From Vibrio tritonius (GTDB taxonomy: Bacteria > Pseudomonadota > Gammaproteobacteria > Enterobacterales > Vibrionaceae), in the NCBI RefSeq assembly GCF_001547935.1, contig NZ_AP014636.1:434001-498000 (forward strand): 64,000 nt of DNA. The letters run 5' to 3'. The position numbers were made by a program, and so were the translations under genes. This document shows positions 42,860-51,186 of this stretch, one piece after another (positions within the stretch are counted from its first letter, which is position 1; every line of letters starts with the position of its first letter). The notes below the pieces were generated by a model. The model did no database searches. It saw only the letters and a list, made by a program, of their open reading frames with translations, and had not been told where the DNA came from.

Positions 42860-43537
42860 ATGAGTCGTATTGCGTTAGTGACAGGAGTGAGCTCTGGGAT
42901 CGGTCAAGCTATCGCGGAGACACTGCTAAAAAATGACTGGCATGTTATAGGATTAAGCCGCACACAAGTGAGCCATGAACATCCTAATTTTGTTAGCTAT
43001 TCTGTTGACCTCATGGATACTCAGAAATTGCTAAATTGTCTAGAACAATTGCCTAAGATTGATGCTGTTATCCATGCGGCAGGAAAAATGGTCGCAGCAC
43101 CTTTAGGGAGCCTCAACCTTGAGGAAAGTCAGGCGATATGGCAACTGCATGTTGGGGTTGCTGAAATTTTGGCGAACTATTTTGCTGATAAGCTCAGTGA
43201 AGGAGGGCGTATCGTTATTATCGGAAGTCGAACATCAAAAGGTGTGGCTGGTCGTTCGCAATATGTTTCGACTAAATCTGCGTTATTTGGGATGGTACGT
43301 AGCTGGGCCGCAGAGCTTGCTCCAAAAGGCATTACCGCCAATATTATCGCTCCAGGAGCAACAGAAACGCCAATGCTAATGAATCCAAATAGAAAAGCGT
43401 CACCTCCTAAATTGCCCCCTATCGGTCGTTTCATTTCCCCTTATGAAGTTGCTCAATATGTCAATTTCATTGTATCTCCTCATGCTGGAGCTATTACTGG
43501 GCAAGAGCTAGTCATCTGTGGGGGCGCTTCGCTTTAG
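42860..43537 (+). CDS. SDR-family oxidoreductase
   Basis: A 225-residue classical short-chain dehydrogenase, slightly short for the family. The cofactor loop is TGVSSGIGQ (residues 8-16), HAAG follows near residue 72, and the catalytic Ser and Tyr-xxx-Lys lie in IIGSRTSKG and SQYVSTKSALFG; the C-terminus has TGQELVICGGASL. The R in GLSRTQ after the second strand would favour NADP(H). Last gene of the rightward operon. It may oxidise or reduce a hydroxyl or semialdehyde of the pathway. Confidence 0.9.
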   Translation: MSRIALVTGVSSGIGQAIAETLLKNDWHVIGLSRTQVSHEHPNFVSYSVDLMDTQKLLNCLEQLPKIDAVIHAAGKMVAAPLGSLNLEESQAIWQLHVGVAEILANYFADKLSEGGRIVIIGSRTSKGVAGRSQYVSTKSALFGMVRSWAAELAPKGITANIIAPGATETPMLMNPNRKASPPKLPPIGRFISPYEVAQYVNFIVSPHAGAITGQELVICGGASL

Positions 43538-43675
43538 TATTGATTACCTGGTTCTTCTCAGAGTTAGCCACAAACGTTCTAACCCAACCGATACTTAGGC
43601 AAAGTGTGACTATCGCATTCGTGAATCGGTGGTTATAGTGGTTTATCGATGTGTTGAGAACAGGGCAGTAACTGG

Positions 43676-44335
43676 ATGAGCAATATAAAGAACGTTTTAT
43701 GTTTTGGTGACTCGTTAACATGGGGATGGATTCCGCAGCCGCACAGTGTGCCTTCGCAGCGTTATGCGCCTGATGTACGTTGGACAGGCGTGATGGCGAA
43801 GGTGCTGGGGGATGAGTTTCATGTGATAGAAGAAGGGCTGAATGCTCGTACTGTCAATGTTGATGACCCGCTTGATCCGCGTCTTAATGGTTCCGCTTAT
43901 TTTCCGACAGCACTTGCCAGCCATTTGCCCTTGGATTTAGTCATCATCATGCTAGGGTCAAACAATACCAAAGCGGCGTTTAATCAGAGCGCACAAGAGA
44001 TTGCTGAAGGAATGTCGTTGTTGGTTACTCAGGCGTACCGCTGTGCAGGTGGGGTGGGGGCTGCGTATTCGGCGCCGAAAATCTTGGTGGTGTCGCCACC
44101 GCCCTTAGGTGAGATGCCCGACCCATGGTTTCAAGTGATGTACGAAGGTGGTCATGAGAAAACCCTAGAGCTTCCTAAGTATTACCAGATGATGGCGAAC
44201 TTTTTAAAAGTGAATTTCTTTGATGCGGGCTCAGTTATCAAAACCGATGGCTGCGATGGTTTGCATTTAACGCCTGAAAGTAATGGTATGCTTGGGCGAG
44301 CCTTGGCAGAGCATGTGCTAAAGATACTTAGTTAA
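43676..44335 (+). CDS. SGNH/GDSL hydrolase, close to the MsAcT arylesterase/acyltransferase
   Basis: A 219-residue SGNH hydrolase. Ser13 in CFGDSLTWGW is the nucleophile, GSNN lies in block III, and Asp/His are in DGLHLTPES at the end. The layout closely resembles the M. smegmatis acyltransferase MsAcT (APDVRWTGV, EEGLNARTVNVDDPLDPRLNGS, VSPPPLGEMPDPWFQ by key residues). MsAcT has GTND where this protein has GSNN. It hydrolyses or transfers short acyl esters; such enzymes are usually cytoplasmic and no signal peptide is seen. It appears monocistronic. Possible role: removal of acetyl groups from imported sugars. Confidence 0.88.
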   Translation: MSNIKNVLCFGDSLTWGWIPQPHSVPSQRYAPDVRWTGVMAKVLGDEFHVIEEGLNARTVNVDDPLDPRLNGSAYFPTALASHLPLDLVIIMLGSNNTKAAFNQSAQEIAEGMSLLVTQAYRCAGGVGAAYSAPKILVVSPPPLGEMPDPWFQVMYEGGHEKTLELPKYYQMMANFLKVNFFDAGSVIKTDGCDGLHLTPESNGMLGRALAEHVLKILS

Positions 44336-44389
44336 CAAAGCTACTCAGTTAATGAAGCCACGTAGTTAATTAAAGCTATTCGGTTAATG
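44320..44389. repeat. Four imperfect 17-18-bp tandem repeats at the hydrolase 3' end
   Basis: Units: AAAGATACTTAGTTAAC (44320-44336), AAAGCTACTCAGTTAATG (44337-44354), AAGCCACGTAGTTAATT (44355-44371), AAAGCTATTCGGTTAATG (44372-44389). The first covers the last codons and stop of the hydrolase gene, so the array looks like duplication of the gene's end. Confidence 0.6.
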
Positions 44390-44498
44390 ATGCGTTGAGC
44401 GTTAACCAAGAATAGATCATCTAAAGACTAAAAGGCAGAGCCGAGATAACCCGATTCTGCATTTGTGTTTTTGCAACAGCTTATCTTTAAGCTGTAAC

Positions 44499-45902
44499 TT
44501 AGATATTAGACTCGTCCTGATGAGACGCGTTGGATCGACATCGGTCGATTAAGGTGAGTAACTGTTCGAGCAGTTGCGCTGTTTGGTGGTTGAGTGCATA
44601 TCCCATATTGATGCGCAGACAGTCGTTATAGCGCTCAGATTCTGTGAAGATATCGCCGGTGCGAATATCCAAATTGGCATCGGCGGCCACTTTTTTAAGA
44701 AGAGCCGCTTGCAGATGAGGAACTTGAATCCACAGTACCAATCCGCCATCGGGTTGGGTGATGCGGCTACCTTGAGGTAAGCGCTGCGCAAGATAATACG
44801 TGTAGTCGCGACGATTATCTGCTAACTGATATTGCGCCCGTTTAAGGTGTTTGGCATAACCGCCATTGCGAATAAAGTCAGCAATCGCGGTTTGAATCAG
44901 CACTGGCACACCCTGATAGTGGCGCTGAAATTCCGCCAAATAACGACCGGGGCGACACCAACCCAAGCGATAACTGGGCGACAGCGTTTTGGAAATAGAG
45001 CTACACCAAATCACATAACCACTCACATCGTAGTAAGCGGTCGGCAAATGCAGAGTATCGGAGTGGTTGAGTTCAAAATAGACATCGTCTTCAATGATAG
45101 GCACCTGATACTCTCCGGCCAAATTGGTTAGACGCTGCTTTTGCGCAGGTGAGAGCGTGATGCCTTGCGGATTCATGTGCGTGGTGCAAAAGAGCCCCGC
45201 TTGAATCTGTGTCTGCTGCAGTAACGCTTCTAAGGTCTCTAAATCAATACCATCTTCGCGCGAAGGAATTTCAATCACATTCAATTCAAGTTGCGAAAGT
45301 AGGTCGAGCAGGCCATTAAAGCAGGGTGAACTCACCGCGACTGTGTCGCCTTTTTGGGTACACACCGTGAGTGCGGTTTTCACGCTGTCCATGCAGCCAT
45401 GGGTAATTACCAATTCTTGACTGTTGAGCGCAAATCCCTGATCTCCGAAATGATCCGCCAGAGCTTGGCGCAGCATTGGTTCTCCCTGTTTATCGGGGTA
45501 GCGAGAAAACTGCCGCTGGCTACTGCTGATGGCTTTGCGCAGGCTTTTTTCGACCCCTTTTTGTGTTTGCACATCAAGGTCTAAACATGCCATACCCAGC
45601 GGCCCCTGAGCGACGACTTTAGGCTTCAGTGTCCGTATAGGTGTGGTGCGCTCGGTATCAAAGCGTGGCCAAGTAGGCGAAGGCAGAGATAGGGTATGAG
45701 CGTTAATGAAAAATCCCGCTTGCGGTCTAGCGCTGATCCAACCTTGCTTTTCCAGTTCTTCATAACAGCTAACCGCCGTAGACACACTAATACTGTGCTG
45801 CTGGGCAAATTGGCGTAGCGATAGCATTCGGTCGCCATCTTTGAGTCGCTGCGCTTGAATATCTTGGGCAACTTTATCGGCTAACTGTTTGTATTTCAGC
45901 AT
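44499..45902 (-). CDS. MocR-type regulator (GntR helix-turn-helix fused to aminotransferase domain)
   Basis: A 467-residue regulator. The N-terminal GntR winged helix spans about residues 1-70 (DRMLSLRQFAQQHSISVSTAVSCYEELEKQGWI by key residues SVSTAVSCYEEL), and the rest is a class I aminotransferase-like domain with the PLP lysine in SSISKTLSPSYRLGW. The start at 45902 (MLKYKQLADKV) is chosen because the frame's earlier start would overlap the divergent EamA gene. MocR proteins commonly activate a divergent neighbour on sensing PLP with an amino compound; here that is the EamA transporter. Confidence 0.9.
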   Translation of the reverse strand: MLKYKQLADKVAQDIQAQRLKDGDRMLSLRQFAQQHSISVSTAVSCYEELEKQGWISARPQAGFFINAHTLSLPSPTWPRFDTERTTPIRTLKPKVVAQGPLGMACLDLDVQTQKGVEKSLRKAISSSQRQFSRYPDKQGEPMLRQALADHFGDQGFALNSQELVITHGCMDSVKTALTVCTQKGDTVAVSSPCFNGLLDLLSQLELNVIEIPSREDGIDLETLEALLQQTQIQAGLFCTTHMNPQGITLSPAQKQRLTNLAGEYQVPIIEDDVYFELNHSDTLHLPTAYYDVSGYVIWCSSISKTLSPSYRLGWCRPGRYLAEFQRHYQGVPVLIQTAIADFIRNGGYAKHLKRAQYQLADNRRDYTYYLAQRLPQGSRITQPDGGLVLWIQVPHLQAALLKKVAADANLDIRTGDIFTESERYNDCLRINMGYALNHQTAQLLEQLLTLIDRCRSNASHQDESNI

Positions 45903-45913
45903 AATGAGAAAAT

Positions 45914-45950
45914 TGTACTGGTTAAATTTTAAAAAATTGTATCTGTACTG
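45914..45950. promoter_or_regulatory. Candidate MocR binding repeats
   Basis: TGTACTG occurs at 45914-45920 and again at 45944-45950, direct copies 30 bases apart (about three helical turns), in the gap between the MocR gene and the EamA gene. Direct repeats at such spacing are typical MocR operators. Confidence 0.5.
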
Positions 45951-46003
45951 TTTTCTCGACGCAAGGGATACTGCTGACATAATAAATTCACAAGGAATAT
46001 CCA

Positions 46004-46900
46004 ATGCAGGGACGAGATCTATTACTCATCATCACCGTGATGGTGATTTGGGGCATCAATTTTACCGCGATAAAAATGGGCGCTAGCGAGTTTGATCCCT
46101 TTGTCATTACCGCTATCCGCTTTTTTCTCGCGTCCTTTCCTTTGGTGTTCTTTATCAAACGTCCTCCCGTATCAGTGCGCTATTTTATTGCCTATGGCAC
46201 GGTATTTGGTACTGGCGTATGGGGAATGGGCGCTTGTGCTATCGCGTTTGGACTCTCGGCTGGGATGGAAGCAATATTGATTCAGTTGGATGTGTTAACC
46301 AGCGTGTTAGTTGGCGCGTTGGTCTATAAAGAGACCATTACCAAACGTATGGGGGCAGGGATGATGATCGCCATGTTGGGGCTAACGGTTTCGATCATCT
46401 ACACCAACGGCAATATTACTGCTGCAGGGCTGTTCTTTATTGCGATTTGTGCGATTTGCTGGCCGCTGGCAAGCATCCTTATTCGCCAATCGGGCACGAC
46501 AACGCCCTTTGCGTTTACCGTGTGGGGAATGGCATTTGCTCCCATTCCCTTAATTGGGCTTAGCTTGCTGATGCACGGCACCCAAGGTTTGGTCTCTACT
46601 TTTACCCATTGGAATGGCAATGCGTGGTTCTCGGTTCTCTTTCAAGCTTATCCCACCACCATTTTCGGTTACTGGATCTGGAATAAGATGACCTTGAAAT
46701 ACCCGATGTCCATCTTAGCGCCTACTACTTTGATGACCACTGTATTCGCTTTGATTAGTGGTTATATTATCTATGGCGAGCAACTTTCATCGGTGCAGTG
46801 GGTTTCTTGTGCGCTGTTTCTCCTCGGGATTATCGTGGTTATCTATCCGAAAAAGCGCGCGACAGACCCCTTAACGTTGAAGCCAGAACAAGCGGTTTAA
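46004..46900 (+). CDS. EamA/DMT-family transporter
   Basis: A 298-residue inner-membrane protein with ten hydrophobic segments in two EamA repeats. VMVIWGINFTAIKMGASEFDPFVITAIRF is the classic first repeat (key residues WGxNF, P); the second repeat starts near ICAICWPLASILIRQ. AAGGAAT precedes the ATG. Such proteins export amino acids or metabolites. Divergent from the MocR regulator, its probable activator. Its 3' end overlaps, on the other strand, the end of a decayed ORF. Confidence 0.9.
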   Translation: MQGRDLLLIITVMVIWGINFTAIKMGASEFDPFVITAIRFFLASFPLVFFIKRPPVSVRYFIAYGTVFGTGVWGMGACAIAFGLSAGMEAILIQLDVLTSVLVGALVYKETITKRMGAGMMIAMLGLTVSIIYTNGNITAAGLFFIAICAICWPLASILIRQSGTTTPFAFTVWGMAFAPIPLIGLSLLMHGTQGLVSTFTHWNGNAWFSVLFQAYPTTIFGYWIWNKMTLKYPMSILAPTTLMTTVFALISGYIIYGEQLSSVQWVSCALFLLGIIVVIYPKKRATDPLTLKPEQAV

Positions 46901-47384
46901 TCTCACGAAGGTGACCTTTGATTTTGCTCGCGCCAGCGACCAGTGCTGCTTTTCTCGCACCTTCCCATTCGCCTAAGGCAATGTTTTCCCAATCTTCGCG
47001 ACTGCGCCGTATTAGCGCGATTGCGTATGCAACATAAAGTAAGGTAATCCACTCATCTAGTGGTGCCGACCAAAAAGGCTGGACCAGCAAAGCAAGCACG
47101 ACCACGCTTGGGCCAAGCCAATGCAGGCTGAGCACCTTGCGCCAGTTGTTCCTCTTGATAAAAAAGCAGCTCCATGCAGCAGCGGGAATGGTTGCCGCTA
47201 AGACGGGCTGTAAAAATCGGAGCCATGACCAATCAAGCGTCCATCTAAGGCCCACTGTGCCGGTAGTCAGCGAGCATAGCAGCAGAAAAGCACACGCCGC
47301 TTTTGCCTGCTGTGGGAGTCGAACATACAAGGTCACAGCCAGTAACAGCAGTAACAGAGACACCACAAAAGGAACCGCAATCAC
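46839..47384 (-). pseudogene. Truncated membrane-protein ORF, possible remnant of a membrane-anchored regulator
   Basis: The frame encodes about five hydrophobic helices (VPFVVSLLLLLLAVTLYVRLP, LQPVLAATIPAAAWSCFF, WLGPSVVVLALLVQPFW by key residues) then SREDWENIALGEWEGARKAALVAG. It has no ATG: the only start before the in-frame TAG is a GTG at 47384 with no ribosome binding site. Its last 20 or so residues are antisense to the EamA gene, so the C-terminus is not natural. The helix-rich start followed by a charged linker resembles AraC-type regulators with a membrane sensor that have lost the helix-turn-helix part. Family assignment is weak. Confidence 0.35.
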
Positions 47385-47408
47385 CAGCAGTGTGAGCTGC
47401 TAATTCCG

Positions 47409-47687
47409 GTGGCGGTGGGTAGTCGAGATGGCAACTCGATAGGTATCAGTGACACCGAGGGACTTAGCATTGCCGTGACCAGCGACAAGCTCAATCAAGC
47501 GTTGCAAAGTGGAGAGCGAGTGCTGAGTTCGAACTGGCAATTTGCCTACGGTGCACAGTCTCACCAAGTTGATGGTGTGGTACTTAATGGCGTGAACAAG
47601 AGTGAAACTTTTGTTCTTAATTCACGCCAACGTTGGGTGTCGTGGTTACTCGATGGTTCTGTGCAAGTACGTTGTCTAACTAAGTAG
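47409..47687 (+). pseudogene. Unrecognised ORF, probably the 3' end of a truncated gene
   Basis: A 92-codon frame from a GTG, open upstream to 47355, lacking any ribosome binding site. The product (SIAVTSDKLNQALQSGERVL, SHQVDGVVLNGVNKSETFVL in order) is soluble, beta-rich in appearance and of no family I know. It abuts, head to head, the broken ORF at 47384. Two start-less reading frames meeting within 25 bases suggest a deletion or rearrangement junction near 47385-47408. Confidence 0.35.
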
Positions 47688-47701
47688 CCGATTTTAATGA
47701 G

Positions 47702-48103
47702 TTACTTGAGCAAAGGGAGCAGTTGATCTCGGGTGAGTGGTGCGATTGTCACGGTAGAAGCAAGCGCAGGGTCAAGCCAAATGACCTCTTCAATTTCTGC
47801 TGCGGGAGTCAATTCGCAGTGAGGAAGAGAGACTCGAAAAACCTCAGCAATCAATTCACACCCAGGTTCGTTAATCGCTCTATCGATAAAAGTGCCTACC
47901 GGAGTGAGACTTTGCTCGTCTAACGCTATATTAAGCTCTTCTTGTAATTCACGAATCAAAGCCTGAGCGGGCGTTTCTCCTGTTTCAGGCTTTCCTCCGG
48001 GTTGCATAAAGTAGGCGGAATTTCTCTTTCTAACTAACAAAGCGTGGTCACGTTGATCGGTGATCAGAGCGGCAGCGATACGAATGGTTTTTGATGGAGA
48101 CAT
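47702..48103 (-). CDS. NUDIX hydrolase
   Basis: A 133-residue pyrophosphohydrolase. The Nudix box is GKPETGETPAQALIRELQEE followed by LNI: all catalytic Glu/Arg residues are present, but the near-invariant Gly close to the end is Asn. The first strands (RIAAALITDQRDHALLVRKRN) and MQPGGK are typical. MutT-like or nucleotide-sugar/nucleotide diphosphate substrates are possible. Single gene, leftward. Confidence 0.88.
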   Translation of the reverse strand: MSPSKTIRIAAALITDQRDHALLVRKRNSAYFMQPGGKPETGETPAQALIRELQEELNIALDEQSLTPVGTFIDRAINEPGCELIAEVFRVSLPHCELTPAAEIEEVIWLDPALASTVTIAPLTRDQLLPLLK

Positions 48104-48452
48104 AGCAAATTAGCGGTATTAACAGGACATTCCCGTAGGATAGCGGTTTTGTTTGAACAAGAAAACCAAGTCGCCCATTTTCAATCTAATAAGCTGTTCT
48201 TACTGATTTTACTGCCAAGAATATCAAGACCACCTGTATAGCAAAAGTTGACTTGCCCCATGGGAATGTTGGACGGTGCGTAAACGTTTTCACAAATTTG
48301 GGAGTCAAGGTAACACTATGACACCTCAATGTTATGCATTTTGTGGCTTATTGTTCACAATGTCATCGCTTTTACGTAAATCTACCGTGCAGCTTTTTAC
48401 GTTGTTTGACAAATGGCTTTGGCTGCCGGAGCGCATACAAAGAGAGGGAATT
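48104..48452. other. Gene-free upstream region of the rhamnogalacturonan lyase gene
   Basis: No gene or clear hairpin. The lyase frame is open back to 48276, but that extension has no ribosome binding site and puts a poor peptide in front of a clear signal peptide, so it is read as 5' leader. No site of a known pectin regulator (KdgR type) was recognised. Confidence 0.4.
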
Positions 48453-50135
48453 ATGAACCTAAAAAGAAGGTTGCGGCCACTGCTTTTATCAGCAGCTGGT
48501 GCAATACTTACCTGCGTCGGCTTACCTGCCTATGCCAGTTTTTCATTAACATCTACCACTAATTACTACACTGTCGACACCAACGCCGGCGTCGTGTTTA
48601 GCATTCGCCGCACAGATAATGGCGTAAGCACACAATCGGCTGGGGATTTGGCTTCATTGAAAATTAATGGGACTGAATATCAAGATCAAAGCCGAGGTTC
48701 TCAGCTCAACTCTGGCTTTGATTGGTTATACAAAGATACCTCTTCTGTGACGGTTAGTGCACAAAAAATCAACAGCAATTACATTAAAATCACTGTAAAA
48801 GCAGGCGATCTTACTCACTACTATATGGCGCGTAATGGTTATCCGTATATTTATATGGCTACCTATTTCACTTCAGAGCCGAGCCAGCATGGACATGTTC
48901 GATATATCGCCCGCATCAAGCGAGCTCTATTGGATAATGGGCCTGAAGCGTCGGATATCTCTGATACCGTTTCCACCGTTGAATCGAGCGATATTTTTGC
49001 GCTGTCAAATGGCGAAACTCGTTCTAAACACTATTCGAATCAACGTGCTATCGATTGGAGTGCCATTGGTGCCACCGGTGACAATGTTGGTATTTGGATT
49101 GTCCGTGATAACCAAGAAGGCAGCTCTGGCGGGCCTTTCTACCGCAGTTTGCTGAATCAAGGTGGTTCGACTGACCAAGAAATCACTTACATTGTAAACT
49201 ACGCAGAAGCGCAAACCGAAGATTACCGTACCGGCATTCTTAACCATTACACGCTGGTGGTTAATGATGGAGAAACTCCACCATCTGATAGTGATATTGA
49301 TACCTCATGGTTTGCCAATATGGGGCTGACTGGATACGTTGCTGATAGCAATCGCGGTCGTGTTGCTGGGGTCGCTATCAACAATATGAATAGCGATTAC
49401 ACCTATACAGTCGGTTTTGCCAATAGCTCTGCTCAATATTGGGCAAGTGCGGATGCTTCAAGTGGTTATTTCAGTAGCGATAATATGTTACCTGGCACTT
49501 ACACCATGACCATTTACAAAAATGAGTTAGCGGTTGAGAGCCAAAGCGTGACGGTATCTGCAGGCGATACGACCATTTTGAACACCATTACCATCAATGA
49601 TGATCCTGGTAACGACAGCGTGATTTGGCGTATCGGCAAATGGGATGGTTCACCACAAGAGTTTCTTAATGGTGACCTATTGACCACGATGCATCCATCG
49701 GATCCAAGAATGGCGGAATGGGATACTGGCAACTTTATTGTTGGTACATCGAATACCAAATCTTTCCCAGCCTATATCTGGAAAGACATTAATAACAGTC
49801 ACATCATTTACTTTAAACTAAGTGATGCGCAGCGCGCGTCTGCACATACCCTACGCATCGGTATCACTATTGCTTATGCGAATGGGCGTCCTAAAGTGTC
49901 GGTTAACGATTGGACATCATCCAATCCATCACCGTCGACTCAACCAAGTACGCGTTCGTTAACCGTTGGTACTTATCGTGGTAATAACACGACCTTTGAA
50001 TACACGATTCCAGCCAGCGCTTGGGCGGATTCAGGGGAATGGAATACGCTAAAAGTCACTGTAATCAGTGGTTCAGGATTGAGTGATTACTTATCTGCAG
50101 GTGTTAGTATTGATAGTATTGATTTACTCAAGTAA
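48453..50135 (+). CDS. Secreted rhamnogalacturonan lyase (polysaccharide lyase family 4)
   Basis: A 560-residue secreted enzyme that cuts the rhamnogalacturonan-I backbone of pectin by beta-elimination. A signal peptide ends near GLPAYA. The order is the RhiE/RGL4 one: an N-terminal beta-sandwich catalytic domain (FSLTSTTNYYTVDTNAGVVFSI, GTEYQDQSRGSQLNSGF), a middle fibronectin-like domain (TGYVADSNRGRVAGVAI), and a C-terminal carbohydrate-binding jelly roll starting VIWRIGKWDGSPQEFLNGD. GAGAGGG lies 5 bases before the ATG at 48453. It is a single gene; products would feed into the periplasm and link with the acid-sugar and pentose operons elsewhere in the window. Confidence 0.9.
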   Translation: MNLKRRLRPLLLSAAGAILTCVGLPAYASFSLTSTTNYYTVDTNAGVVFSIRRTDNGVSTQSAGDLASLKINGTEYQDQSRGSQLNSGFDWLYKDTSSVTVSAQKINSNYIKITVKAGDLTHYYMARNGYPYIYMATYFTSEPSQHGHVRYIARIKRALLDNGPEASDISDTVSTVESSDIFALSNGETRSKHYSNQRAIDWSAIGATGDNVGIWIVRDNQEGSSGGPFYRSLLNQGGSTDQEITYIVNYAEAQTEDYRTGILNHYTLVVNDGETPPSDSDIDTSWFANMGLTGYVADSNRGRVAGVAINNMNSDYTYTVGFANSSAQYWASADASSGYFSSDNMLPGTYTMTIYKNELAVESQSVTVSAGDTTILNTITINDDPGNDSVIWRIGKWDGSPQEFLNGDLLTTMHPSDPRMAEWDTGNFIVGTSNTKSFPAYIWKDINNSHIIYFKLSDAQRASAHTLRIGITIAYANGRPKVSVNDWTSSNPSPSTQPSTRSLTVGTYRGNNTTFEYTIPASAWADSGEWNTLKVTVISGSGLSDYLSAGVSIDSIDLLK

Positions 50136-50241
50136 TCAGCACATCAATAAGTAAAATTCAGGGAGCACTAGGCTCCCTGCTAATCTCAGGTATGTTTGGT
50201 TAAAAAGGTGAGTTTAAAGGTAACCAACTCATGCCATAAGG

Positions 50242-50826
50242 TTATTTAAACGCACGAATAACTAAACCAATTTGACGAATCATGCCTCCTATTTTCACCA
50301 TCATTTTTGCTTTTGGTGAAAGTAGCTGCGGTTGATAGTCATTAATCAATCGGTAAAGGTGGTAAATTGATACCTTACGTGCAATGCGCCAAACTGGACT
50401 CCAAGCATGGCGACATAAGGTCACACGCTCGAAGTCAACCAACCCCAAATTTCCATGGTTATCGACCACAATATCTCTGATCGGCAATGAATGACGTGCA
50501 ACGCCCGCTGCCAACATTTGATACACAATCTTTGAGAGAATAACCACGTTATCCGCAGAGAGACTGCTTGCGGTTTTTCCCGGTAAGCGAGACATTCGAA
50601 TCGTATGTTGATCGTCATTGGTATCAATCAATGTTGGTACCCCTTCAATATCGAGCATACGTTGTAACGACTCTTTTTCTCTGCCATAACGACGAGGACT
50701 ACTTTTCTTCGGTTTGAATATTTTTACGACTTCACTGTCACCGATTCTCAGTAGCATTTTATTGGTTTCGTAAACACCATTAATGACGCGTTTTGTAAAT
50801 TGATTTTCTTTGTTTTTCATTGTCAT
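50242..50826 (-). CDS. Small kinase-fold protein (LPS/RIO-kinase-like)
   Basis: A 194-residue protein with the pattern of a minimal protein-kinase-like fold. A Lys in EVVKIFKPKK could serve as the ATP-binding Lys; HSLPIRDIVVDNHGNLGLVDFERV contains an HRD-like loop (RD, then N) and DFE in place of DFG. The N-terminal glycine loop is missing or degenerate. Similar short proteins in gamma-proteobacteria are annotated serine/threonine or lipopolysaccharide-core kinases. No neighbours suggest a role. GGAA lies upstream of the ATG. Confidence 0.65.
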   Translation of the reverse strand: MTMKNKENQFTKRVINGVYETNKMLLRIGDSEVVKIFKPKKSSPRRYGREKESLQRMLDIEGVPTLIDTNDDQHTIRMSRLPGKTASSLSADNVVILSKIVYQMLAAGVARHSLPIRDIVVDNHGNLGLVDFERVTLCRHAWSPVWRIARKVSIYHLYRLINDYQPQLLSPKAKMMVKIGGMIRQIGLVIRAFK

Positions 50827-51186
50827 GGATTTCCATACTCGTAAAAAAAACGTTCCCCAACCAAGGGCGAGTAGATGACCATTCGGTCACTTAGTGAATA
50901 GACACCATGATGACTGACTGTTTCACAATTGAGCTTTACTCGATGTTGTACAGTGTTTTATTGTAACGATATGTTACTGCAAAATGTGACCTATATCCAA
51001 TCAATAGATAGGATTCTTTGTGCTATCAATGCCATAGTTCGCATATGTTAATGATGTAGAACACATTATTGAGTGGTTCCAAGTGAAAATGTTCTGCTAT
51101 AGTTATTTAACTCGTTAGTGGTAGTTATTGATTGGATGAATATTATCCAGCGACTCAAACGAAGTCGTATTTAGGGAGAAAGGGAC
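50827..51186. other. Divergent promoter gap
   Basis: 360 bases between the kinase-like gene and the chemoreceptor gene. A small dyad TGACC-ATTC-GGTCA is near 50877. AGGGAG about 8 bases before 51187 is the ribosome binding site of the next gene. Nothing else was seen. Confidence 0.35.

Noticed and set aside
44476..44495. ACAGCTTA/TAAGCTGT hairpin as terminator of the MocR gene
   Set aside because: No T-run on the minus strand and none on the plus strand; left unannotated.
48276..48452. 59-residue N-terminal extension of the rhamnogalacturonan lyase
   Set aside because: A proper ribosome binding site and signal peptide begin at 48453.
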